Assembly: GCA_937920255.1 (NCBI GenBank)
Contig: CALDSL010000311.1
Coordinates: forward strand, 1 to 10,185
Length of the DNA: 10,185 bases
Reading direction: 5' to 3'
From: an uncultured Anaerolineaceae bacterium
GTDB lineage: Bacteria > Chloroflexota > Anaerolineae > Anaerolineales > Anaerolineaceae
Made by a program: the position numbers and the translations under genes. Position 1 is the stretch's first letter; each line of letters begins with the position of its first letter. Below are positions 1-5,047 of this stretch, in pieces. A model generated the notes under the pieces. The model was not told where the DNA came from, did no database searches, and worked only from the letters and a program-made list of their open reading frames with translations.

Positions 1-897
1 CAGCCCTTCCTGCTCAACGCGTGGACCAAAGTGCCGGCGCAGTGGTTCAGCATCGAAGAACGCGCCACCGCGGTGGGCATGGTGACGCTCTCCAACCTGG
101 TCGGCACCGCGCTGGGCATGGTGCTCACCCCAGCGCTGATCGAAAGCATGAGCATTCCCAACGTGCAGCTGCTGTACGGCGCCATCGCCGCGCTTTCGGC
201 GCTGCTGTTCCTGGTCTTCGCCCGCGAAAAGCCGGCCACGCCGCCCTGCCCGCAAGGCCAGGAAGTGCGTGCGCTGATGCTCGACGGGCTCAAGCACGCC
301 CTCAAAGTGCGCGATTTCTGGCTGTACCTGGTGGTATCCTTCATCGGCATGGGCATCTTTAACGGCGTCACCACCTGGGTCGAAAACATCGTCCGCCCGC
401 GTGGCTTTACCCCCGCCGACGCCGGCACGCTCGGCGCGCTGATGCTGGTAGGCGGCGTGGTTGGCGCGGTGCTCATCCCGCCCATCTCCGACCGCATGCA
501 CCGCCGCAAGCGGTTCATCCTGCTGGGCTTTGTGCTGGCCGTTCCCGGTCTGTTGGGGCTGACCTATGCCACCAGCGCCTGGCTGCTGTTCGCTTCGGCG
601 TTCGCGCTGGGCTTTTTCCTGGTCAGCGCCTCGCCGATTGGCATGCAGTATGCCGCCGAAATCACTCACCCCACCCCCGAGGGCACCTCCAACGGGCTGA
701 TCCAGTTGTTCGGGCAGGCCTCGGTGGTGTTCGTATACATCATGGAGGCGCTCAAGACGCCCGATGGCGCCTTTAGCCCGGCGCTGCTGCTGGCCGCTGG
801 CCTGCTGGCGCTCAGCACCCTCCTGATCATCCAGATGAAAGACCCCAAACCGGTTCCCGTCGCGCCCCCTGCACCAGTGAAAGCGCCTGTTGCATAA
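1..897 (+). CDS. MFS transporter, C-terminal part (5' end outside window)
   Basis: This is the last 298 codons of a major facilitator superfamily permease; the reading frame is open from base 1, so the start lies upstream of the window. About eight hydrophobic helices are visible (rough residues 24-45, 56-74, 105-127, 141-163, 170-188, 192-214, 229-250, 259-277), which fits helices 5-12 of a 12-helix MFS protein. The loop at 160-171 (PPISDRMHRRKR) is an MFS motif-A-like sequence between helices 8 and 9. The WFSIEERATAVG stretch near residue 15 and the EGTSNGLIQLFGQ segment near 227 recall the FLVCR/DIRC2-like branch of MFS, but the substrate cannot be assigned. The tail is Pro/Ala/Val-rich and probably cytoplasmic. 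The gene is convergent with the next one and they share a terminator. Confidence 0.88.
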   Translation, partial: QPFLLNAWTKVPAQWFSIEERATAVGMVTLSNLVGTALGMVLTPALIESMSIPNVQLLYGAIAALSALLFLVFAREKPATPPCPQGQEVRALMLDGLKHALKVRDFWLYLVVSFIGMGIFNGVTTWVENIVRPRGFTPADAGTLGALMLVGGVVGAVLIPPISDRMHRRKRFILLGFVLAVPGLLGLTYATSAWLLFASAFALGFFLVSASPIGMQYAAEITHPTPEGTSNGLIQLFGQASVVFVYIMEALKTPDGAFSPALLLAAGLLALSTLLIIQMKDPKPVPVAPPAPVKAPVA

Positions 898-925
898 GCC
901 GTTCGCGCCTCGCTGGTACAGCCTT

Positions 926-976
926 GTGGGCATAGCCCTCCGTAAGGACATCGGGACGATGCGTGGGCACAGCCCT
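926..976. repeat. Short imperfect direct repeat (14-mer, two copies)
   Basis: GTGGGCATAGCCCT at 926-939 and GTGGGCACAGCCCT at 963-976 differ at one base. Between them CATCG (949-953) and CGATG (957-961) form a small hairpin. The unit ends just before the MITE-like element at 983, so the two may form a composite dispersed repeat. Whether it recurs elsewhere in the genome cannot be seen here. Confidence 0.5.
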
Positions 977-982
977 GCCGGC

Positions 983-1133
983 GTAGGGGCGGACCTGTGT
1001 GTCCGCCCGCCAGAACCACCACCATAAAGAGCCTCGGTAGGAATAGAATCCCGAATTTCGCTCGAAACTTTTTGCCTATACAGGATTCTATTGACCATTG
1101 CCGCGGCGGGCGGACGCACAGGTCCGCCCCTAC
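983..1133. repeat. MITE-like element with 29-bp terminal inverted repeats
   Basis: The left end (983-1011, starting GTAGGGGCGGACCTG) and the right end (1105-1133, ending CAGGTCCGCCCCTAC) are reverse complements over 29 bases with one mismatch. Inside lies a second perfect 10-bp inverted repeat (AATAGAATCC at 1042-1051, GGATTCTATT at 1083-1092) and, inside that, a 5-bp dyad (TTTCG 1056-1060, CGAAA 1063-1067). The whole 151-base unit is therefore a set of nested palindromes without coding capacity. From memory, translations of such GC-rich ends recur as spurious hypothetical proteins in Chloroflexota genomes; this was not verified. It could be a non-autonomous transposable element or a REP-type extragenic repeat. 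No clear target-site duplication was identified. Confidence 0.7.
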
Positions 1134-1162
1134 GAAATACCGAACGATCAAACAAGTTCCCG

Positions 1163-1200
1163 CATCAAAAAGGCCGGCGAGATCGCCGGCCTTTTTGATG
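1163..1200. terminator. Bidirectional Rho-independent terminator
   Basis: Two 18-base arms (1163-1180 and 1183-1200) are perfect reverse complements around a 2-base centre. Each arm has a GC-rich core (GGCCGGCGA/TCGCCGGCC) flanked by five A or five T, so the transcript ends in a U-tract on either strand. It sits between the convergent MFS gene and the DAK2-like gene and should stop transcription from both sides. Confidence 0.88.
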
Positions 1201-1214
1201 ATTTGGTTACGTGG

Positions 1215-2039
1215 TTACTGGCGCGCCTGCATCCCGCTCAACGCCTGGAGGAAGGCCTGCACCACCACCTGGGTCGACTGCTCGCGGTGCGCCGAGTTGC
1301 CCATCCCGCTGCCGGCGGCGACCGCCTGCATCAGGGCCTGCATGCCGCCCTGGCCGGTCTGTTTGGCCTGCATATAGGCCAGTCCGGCTGCCAGCAAGTT
1401 CTGCAGCCCCAGCCCGCCCTGAGCGCCTTGCCCGCTCTGCGTAGAGCCTCCCTGGCCGGTCAACCCGCCCAATAAAGCACCGAGCAGGTCGCCGCCTCCG
1501 CCAGAAGACGGCGAAGGCTGCGTGGTACCGCCGCTCAGCCCGCCGAGCAGCGCGCCCAGCAGGTCACCCCCATCGGGCGCTTGCTGCTGCGGTTGGGCAG
1601 GCGCGCCACCCAGCAGCGCGGCGAGCATATCGTCATTCGGCACCTGCTGCGACTGCGGACGCGGACGCGGCTGCGACTGCGACTGCGGCGCCTGTCCAGC
1701 GCCGATCAGCGTGGTCAGCAAATCCAACGCGCCTTTTTCGTCCACGCGCTTGCCCTTGAACTGGGTCGCGGCCTGCGCCAGGTTCTCGGCGTAGATCTTG
1801 CTGGAACTGCTGTTGGCGTTGCGCGCAAGCTGTTTGGCCGCGTAGCCCAGGGCAGCGCTGTCGGAACTGCCGCGCTTCCTTTCCAGCGCCGTGGTGATGG
1901 TCTGGAACGTCTGCACCATGTTGTCGCCGTGGTCGTGGTTATATTCGTCCAGCCGGTCCAGGCTCTGCTGGTTTTCGGCCAGCGCCTGGGTCACCGTCCC
2001 GAACAAATCGACCAGATCTACTCTTTGTTTGGTTGGCAT
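1215..2039 (-). CDS. DAK2/DhaL-like protein with Gln/Gly-rich LLGALLGG repeats
   Basis: The protein has 274 residues. The first ~115 are helical and contain HDHGDNM (35-41), preceded by LDRLDEYN, which resembles the nucleotide/Mg-binding turn of DAK2/DhaL-type domains (D-x-D-H-G-x-N-M); the first Asp of that pattern appears as Asn34. Residues ~116-210 are low-complexity (Gln, Pro, Gly, Ser) and carry a repeated hydrophobic unit: DDMLAALLGG (136-145), GGDLLGALLGGL (157-168) and again GGDLLGALLGGL (182-193), with a looser NLLAAGLAYM at 214-223. The C-terminus (~231-274) is helical again (GMGNSAHREQS, then VVVQAFLQAL). A classical DhaL domain is about 200 residues without such an insert, so kinase-type activity is uncertain; a scaffold role is possible. 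There is no signal peptide. It starts 14 bases after the LysM gene stop, so they form an operon. Confidence 0.72.
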   Translation of the reverse strand: MPTKQRVDLVDLFGTVTQALAENQQSLDRLDEYNHDHGDNMVQTFQTITTALERKRGSSDSAALGYAAKQLARNANSSSSKIYAENLAQAATQFKGKRVDEKGALDLLTTLIGAGQAPQSQSQPRPRPQSQQVPNDDMLAALLGGAPAQPQQQAPDGGDLLGALLGGLSGGTTQPSPSSGGGGDLLGALLGGLTGQGGSTQSGQGAQGGLGLQNLLAAGLAYMQAKQTGQGGMQALMQAVAAGSGMGNSAHREQSTQVVVQAFLQALSGMQARQ

Positions 2040-2053
2040 CCAGTGCTCGCTCT

Positions 2054-2614
2054 CTATTTCTTGTCCTTCAGTTCTTCGGGCAGGGGCGGGATTTCAATTT
2101 CCAGGCCTTCGCGGATGGCGTTCGGGTGGTCGCCAATAATATCCTTGTTGTGTTCGTAGATCAGCCGCCAGTAGGGTTCCTTGATCGAACCGTAATGCTT
2201 GAACGCCAGGCTGGCGTAGGTATCTTCGGGTCCCCACACGTGCTTGACCACCTGGGCGGCCTGCTTGCGCGCCTCGGCGGCCTCGGCGTACTTGCGCGCC
2301 ATTTCCTGGGCGGCTTTTTGTTCCTCGGCCTTCTTCTCGGCGGCGGCTTTTTCGGCGGCGGCCTTGCGTTCGGCTTCGAACTTCGCGGCGGCGGCCTTGG
2401 CGTCCGCGGCCTTCTTGGCGGCCATCTCTTCGGCCTGGGCCTTTTGTTCCGCGGCCTTGGCGGCGGCTTCGGCCTTCAAGCGCGCGGCTTCCGCGGCGGC
2501 TTTTTCTTCGGCTTCCTTGCGGGCAGCCTCGGCGGCGGCTTTCTCATCACGGTTGGTCAGCGCGTCGATCGCTGCGTCCAGTAAACCTTTTCGCTTCTTC
2601 GGTTGTTCAGCCAT
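2054..2614 (-). CDS. Ala/Lys/Glu coiled-coil protein with C-terminal LysM-like domain
   Basis: The protein has 186 residues. Residues 1-24 are a basic head followed by a short amphipathic helix (GLLDAAIDALTNRDEK). Residues ~25-120 are almost only Ala, Lys, Glu, Arg and Gln, a long charged helix or coiled coil like TolA linkers. Residues ~123-177 match a LysM fold: VKHVWGPEDTYASLAFKHYG, then YWRLIYEHNKDIIGD, then IREGLEIEIPP. This pattern resembles the LysM of YgaU/Kbp-type proteins as well as peptidoglycan-binding LysM. No signal peptide or membrane segment is visible, so a cytoplasmic location is likely, which argues against simple wall binding. The ATG start is supported by GGAGGG at 2623-2628, 8 bases upstream. 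It is the first gene of a two-gene operon with the DAK2-like protein. Confidence 0.78.
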   Translation of the reverse strand: MAEQPKKRKGLLDAAIDALTNRDEKAAAEAARKEAEEKAAAEAARLKAEAAAKAAEQKAQAEEMAAKKAADAKAAAAKFEAERKAAAEKAAAEKKAEEQKAAQEMARKYAEAAEARKQAAQVVKHVWGPEDTYASLAFKHYGSIKEPYWRLIYEHNKDIIGDHPNAIREGLEIEIPPLPEELKDKK

Positions 2615-2622
2615 TCTTCATT

Positions 2623-2628
2623 CCCTCC
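2623..2628 (-). promoter_or_regulatory. Ribosome binding site of the LysM gene
   Basis: CCCTCC on the + strand reads GGAGGG on the coding strand, 8 bases before the ATG at 2614. It fixes that start. Confidence 0.7.
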
Positions 2629-2642
2629 AGATCTTTCATTGG

Positions 2643-2671
2643 TGAATAAAATGTGCCGGACCAGATTTCAA
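2643..2671 (-). promoter_or_regulatory. Candidate sigma70-type promoter of the LysM/DAK2-like operon
   Basis: On the minus strand TTGAAA (2671-2666) is followed after 17 bases by TATTCA (2648-2643). The -35 box is good and the -10 box poor. It would give a leader of roughly 20 bases. Confidence 0.3.
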
Positions 2672-2738
2672 AATCATCTCGTCCAGGTGAATGCCGCGGA
2701 CGTACGCAATAACCGTTCTCGCGACAGGGAAATACGTA

Positions 2739-2781
2739 CGGCGCAGCCCGGCAGGTGGAGCCATCCCACCGGCCTGCGCCG
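2739..2781 (-). terminator. GC-rich hairpin after the small membrane protein gene
   Basis: CGGCGCAG (2739-2746) pairs with CTGCGCCG (2774-2781); inside, CCGG (2748-2751) pairs with CCGG (2769-2772) and GTGG with CCAC. It lies just downstream of the stop at 2794. No U-tract follows on the minus strand, so it is either a weak or factor-assisted terminator or a 3'-end-stabilising hairpin. Confidence 0.4.
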
Positions 2782-2793
2782 CGCAATGATAGG

Positions 2794-2964
2794 TTAGAAT
2801 CCTTCGAACAGATTACCGGCGGCCAGAATGACAAAACCGATCACGACCAGCCAAAAAGCAAATCCGCTGAGAACCGGAATGGTTACCAACTGGGCAATAA
2901 TACCCAGCAGGGCGACGATCACGGAAATGATAAACGTGACATTGGTAGGTTTACTGAGATTCAT
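2794..2964 (-). CDS. Small two-helix membrane protein, 56 aa
   Basis: An ATG at 2964 opens a 56-codon frame ending at TAA (2796-2794). The product begins MNLSKPTNVTF and has two hydrophobic segments, about residues 10-32 (IISVIVALLGIIAQLVTIPVL) and 34-50 (GFAFWLVVIGFVILAAG), joined by a short turn, with a short charged tail NLFEGF. A strong ribosome site (GGAGG, 2975-2971) lies 6 bases before the start, which together with the coherent topology makes a real gene likely. Similar short proteins with a conserved FAFWLVVIGFV-like second helix occur in Chloroflexota from memory; no function is known to me. It has its own upstream region with a candidate promoter and appears monocistronic. Confidence 0.78.
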   Translation of the reverse strand: MNLSKPTNVTFIISVIVALLGIIAQLVTIPVLSGFAFWLVVIGFVILAAGNLFEGF

Positions 2965-2970
2965 ATTTTG

Positions 2971-2975
2971 CCTCC
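2971..2975 (-). promoter_or_regulatory. Ribosome binding site of the 56-aa membrane protein
   Basis: CCTCC on the + strand is GGAGG on the coding strand, 6 bases from the ATG at 2964. It is the main support for this short gene being translated. Confidence 0.7.
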
Positions 2976-2993
2976 GAATTCATTTTTGGGAAC

Positions 2994-3028
2994 CTGTCCG
3001 GCTCCGCGGCACGCGCCGCAAAGGACAG
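2994..3028. repeat. Nested hairpin in the leader of the small membrane protein gene
   Basis: CTGTCC (2994-2999) pairs with GGACAG (3023-3028), and inside it GCGGC (3006-3010) pairs with GCCGC (3015-3019) around a 4-base loop. It lies 20 bases upstream of the ribosome site at 2971 and would fold in the mRNA leader if transcription starts near 3107. Function unknown; it may be chance or leader control. Confidence 0.35.
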
Positions 3029-3113
3029 AATTCCACTTGTCCCACCTCGATCATTCATGATGCTCGCTGCAATTCGGGGCTGCGATGTGCTCTGCAGTGT
3101 TGGGTTGAATAGA

Positions 3114-3142
3114 AATATAGAAACCAGTAAAAATTATCGCAA
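3114..3142 (-). promoter_or_regulatory. Candidate promoter of the 56-aa membrane protein gene
   Basis: On the minus strand TTGCGA (3142-3137) is followed after exactly 17 bases by TATATT (3119-3114). The surrounding 3105-3175 is AT-rich compared with its flanks. The implied 5' leader is about 140 bases and contains the nested hairpin at 2994-3028. Confidence 0.4.
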
Positions 3143-3166
3143 CACGTTACCATTATAGCCCGGATC

Positions 3167-3204
3167 AAAAAATCAACGGCGACAAACCGGCGCGGAGTCC
3201 GCGC
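3167..3204 (-). terminator. Possible terminator of the SMP-30-like gene
   Basis: Just after the stop at 3213, GCGCGGA (3190-3196) and TCCGCGC (3198-3204) form a GC-rich stem, and six A on the + strand (3167-3172) give a U-tract on the minus transcript. The tract begins about 17 bases after the stem, which is farther than in a classical terminator. Confidence 0.35.
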
Positions 3205-3212
3205 TGCCGCTG

Positions 3213-4073
3213 CTACGCAATGTGCGGGTAGAAGAGCCGCGCGCCGGGCACGTCCATCCGCGCCTGTACCAGCCCCCAACGGGCGAAGTTCGCCACAGCC
3301 AGGGTGCGCATATCCTCCCCGCCAAAGGCCACGTTGACCGGCGTGGCCAGGACGTTGTGCTCCCAATCCTCCGCCAGCACGTCCAGCTCGCCCTCGGCCG
3401 TCAGGCGGTAGATCACATTGGGCGCCATGCAGCCGATGTACAGGCTGCCGGCCATATCGAATGCCAGCCCATCGGGGATGGCGCGGTTGTTCCCGGCGAA
3501 ACGCGTAACTTCTTCCGGCCGTCCCGGCGCACCGCCGGGATCTTCCGGCAGCGCCGCGCGCATCACCTGGCGGGCATCGGTCAGCACCGCGTACAGGAAC
3601 TGCCCCCGCGGGTCAATCGCCAGACCGTTGGGGTTATCGGCTAAATCAATATCGACCAGTTCGGTGGCGCCGCCGGGGGCCACGCGGAACAGCCGCCCAT
3701 TGCGCCGGCCGCGCTCGCCCGAATCGGTCACCCACAGGTTGCCGTAGCGGTCGAACACCAGGCCGTTGGGCGCGTTCATCGGCGCTTCCGCCGTGCCCAT
3801 GCTGTAGGCTTCCACCTCGCCCAGCGGAGTGATGCGCATCACCGCGTGGTTGCCCACATCGCAGGCGTAGACGTTACTGCGCCCATCCAGGCATACACCC
3901 AGGATAAACCCGCCTGTGCTGGCCAGTATGGTCTTGCTCCCGTCCACGCCAATGCGGTAAATCTGGCCCGCCTCGCCGCCGGCGTAAAAGTACCCGTCCG
4001 GCCCCCAGGCCACGCACTCGGGATGATCCAACCCTCCAACCAGTTCTGAAAAGCGGTCCAAACCAACCAGCAT
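3213..4073 (-). CDS. SMP-30/gluconolactonase-like beta-propeller protein
   Basis: The protein has 286 residues and a beta-propeller repeat pattern of the SMP-30/gluconolactonase/LRE family, which hydrolyses lactones using one divalent metal. The three metal ligands of the family have clear counterparts: Glu19 in LDHPECVAW, Asn149 in DNPNGLAID and Asp201 in IPDGLAFD. A further APNGLVFDRYGNLWVTD (101-117) matches the blade holding the substrate-side Asn (Asn103). Length is typical (about 290-300). No signal peptide is seen, so it is probably cytoplasmic. The ATG at 4073 is chosen because GGAGG (4082-4078) lies right before it; a frame from TTG at 4112 would add 13 residues without family similarity. 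It stands alone on the minus strand. The natural lactone or other ester substrate is not predictable from sequence. Confidence 0.82.
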   Translation of the reverse strand: MLVGLDRFSELVGGLDHPECVAWGPDGYFYAGGEAGQIYRIGVDGSKTILASTGGFILGVCLDGRSNVYACDVGNHAVMRITPLGEVEAYSMGTAEAPMNAPNGLVFDRYGNLWVTDSGERGRRNGRLFRVAPGGATELVDIDLADNPNGLAIDPRGQFLYAVLTDARQVMRAALPEDPGGAPGRPEEVTRFAGNNRAIPDGLAFDMAGSLYIGCMAPNVIYRLTAEGELDVLAEDWEHNVLATPVNVAFGGEDMRTLAVANFARWGLVQARMDVPGARLFYPHIA

Positions 4074-4077
4074 TACC

Positions 4078-4082
4078 CCTCC
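4078..4082 (-). promoter_or_regulatory. Ribosome binding site deciding the SMP-30-like start
   Basis: CCTCC on the + strand reads GGAGG on the coding strand within a G-rich run, 4 bases before the ATG at 4073. It favours this ATG over the upstream TTG at 4112. Confidence 0.6.
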
Positions 4083-4171
4083 CAAAGATCGCGTGTGGAA
4101 TTCCCCCCACAAACTCTACCACGTTCGGACTCTCAACCCAATGGGGAATGTTCCTATGGTCGGAGTGTTAA

Positions 4172-4234
4172 TGTCATAACGCGCGAAGCGGTCTCCCATT
4201 GGGGCAATGGGAGACCGCTTCGCGCGTTATGACA
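4172..4234. repeat. Perfect 30-bp palindrome with 3-base centre
   Basis: The arms 4172-4201 (TGTCATAACGCGCGAAGCGG onward) and 4205-4234 are exact reverse complements around GGG. The ends TGTCAT/ATGACA and the GCGAAGCGGTCTCCC core resemble a widespread class of bacterial extragenic palindromes of the TGTCATTGCGAG...GAAGCAATCTCC type; that kinship is from memory. It starts 6 bases after the stop of the ABC ATPase gene and lies upstream of the SMP-30-like gene. Neither side has a U-tract following the stem, so it is not a standard terminator, although so strong a stem may protect the 3' end of the operon mRNA or impede read-through. Confidence 0.8.
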
Positions 4235-4240
4235 GAAAAA

Positions 4241-5047
4241 TTAATGCCTTCCCCCGCGCACCAACTCCATGATTTCATCCCGGCCGGTGTAGATGCGCAC
4301 CAGCTTGCCGTCCTGCATCTGCAGCACGCGGTCGACGAACTCGCACATGCGCAGGTCGTGCGTCACCATGATCCCGGCGCGGTTCTGCTCGTGAATCAGC
4401 CCGGCGAAGGTTTCCACCACCTGGTAGGCGCGCTCGGTGTCCAGGCTGGCGGTCGGCTCGTCGGCCAGCACCAGGCTGGGGTTGTGGATCAGCGCGCGGG
4501 CGATGGCCACGCGCTGCTGCTGACCGCCGGACATCTGCCCCGGCAGGTTGTGCATGCGTTCGGCCAGGCCCAGGCGGGCCAGCAGCTCGCGCGCGCGCAC
4601 CTTGCCGGCTTTGTCCAACCGCTTGTTCAGCCGCAGCATCAGTTCCACGTTTTCCACCGCGCTCAGGTACGGCACCAGATTGTTGGCCTGGAAGGTAAAC
4701 CCGATCTTCTCACGGCGCATGGCCACGCGCTGCACGTCACTCATCGCCGCCAGGTCCTGCCCATCCAGCAGCACCTGCCCGGAAGTGGGCTGGAGCAGCG
4801 CCGCTAAAATCGACAGCATGGTGGTCTTGCCCGAGCCACTCGGCCCCACCAGCGCCACGAATTCGCCCGCCGCCACTTGCAGCGACACATCGTCCACCGC
4901 CTGGATCGTACCCGAGTCAGACTTGTAGGTTTTGACCACCGCGCGCGTCTCCAGCGCGTTTTTCTGCGCGCTGGCAGGGGTGGTTTTGTTTTCAGGCATT
5001 TCTGCAACTGCGTCCATCATTTGTGTAGGCATCATAGCGGCACCCAT
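4241..5047 (-). CDS. ABC transporter ATP-binding protein (MacB/LolD/DevA type)
   Basis: This is the 268-residue ATPase subunit that powers the neighbouring exporter permease from the cytoplasmic side. All ABC motifs are present: Walker A GPSGSGKT (68-75), Q-loop Gln120 in FTFQANNLVP, signature MSGGQQQR (172-179, Met replacing the usual Leu), Walker B LVLADE (192-197) with the D-loop ASLD, and switch His230 in MVTHD. The core starts near residue 33; the first ~32 residues are a variable, Met-rich leader, so initiation could also occur at Met5, Met10 or Met11. The ATG at 5047 overlaps the permease stop by one base (TAATG), so translational coupling is likely and no separate strong ribosome site is seen. 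It is the last gene of the operon. Confidence 0.92.
   Translation of the reverse strand: MGAAMMPTQMMDAVAEMPENKTTPASAQKNALETRAVVKTYKSDSGTIQAVDDVSLQVAAGEFVALVGPSGSGKTTMLSILAALLQPTSGQVLLDGQDLAAMSDVQRVAMRREKIGFTFQANNLVPYLSAVENVELMLRLNKRLDKAGKVRARELLARLGLAERMHNLPGQMSGGQQQRVAIARALIHNPSLVLADEPTASLDTERAYQVVETFAGLIHEQNRAGIMVTHDLRMCEFVDRVLQMQDGKLVRIYTGRDEIMELVRGGRH

Noticed and set aside
666..1151. 161-codon minus-strand frame crossing the MITE-like repeat
   Set aside because: It overlaps the 3' end of the MFS gene on the opposite strand and then translates repeat DNA; peptides such as VGADLCVRPP are by-products of the repeat.
2033..2584. Gly/Leu/Phe-rich + strand frame opposite the LysM gene
   Set aside because: It is the antisense reading of GCC/GCG/AAG-rich codons of the coiled coil and reflects composition, not a membrane protein.
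2054..2614. TolA protein, suggested by the Ala/Lys/Glu-rich helix
   Set aside because: There is no N-terminal membrane helix and no TolA C-terminal domain; the C-terminus is LysM-like. The similarity is compositional only.
2607..2834. 75-codon minus-strand frame between the LysM gene and the small membrane gene
   Set aside because: It overlaps the 3' end of the 56-aa gene and the LysM gene start, runs through a hairpin, and has no plausible domain composition.
3152..3157. Consensus TATAAT on the minus strand upstream of the small membrane gene
   Set aside because: The only nearby -35-like hexamer (TTGATT) is 13 bases away, too close; the pair at 3114-3142 has proper 17-base spacing.
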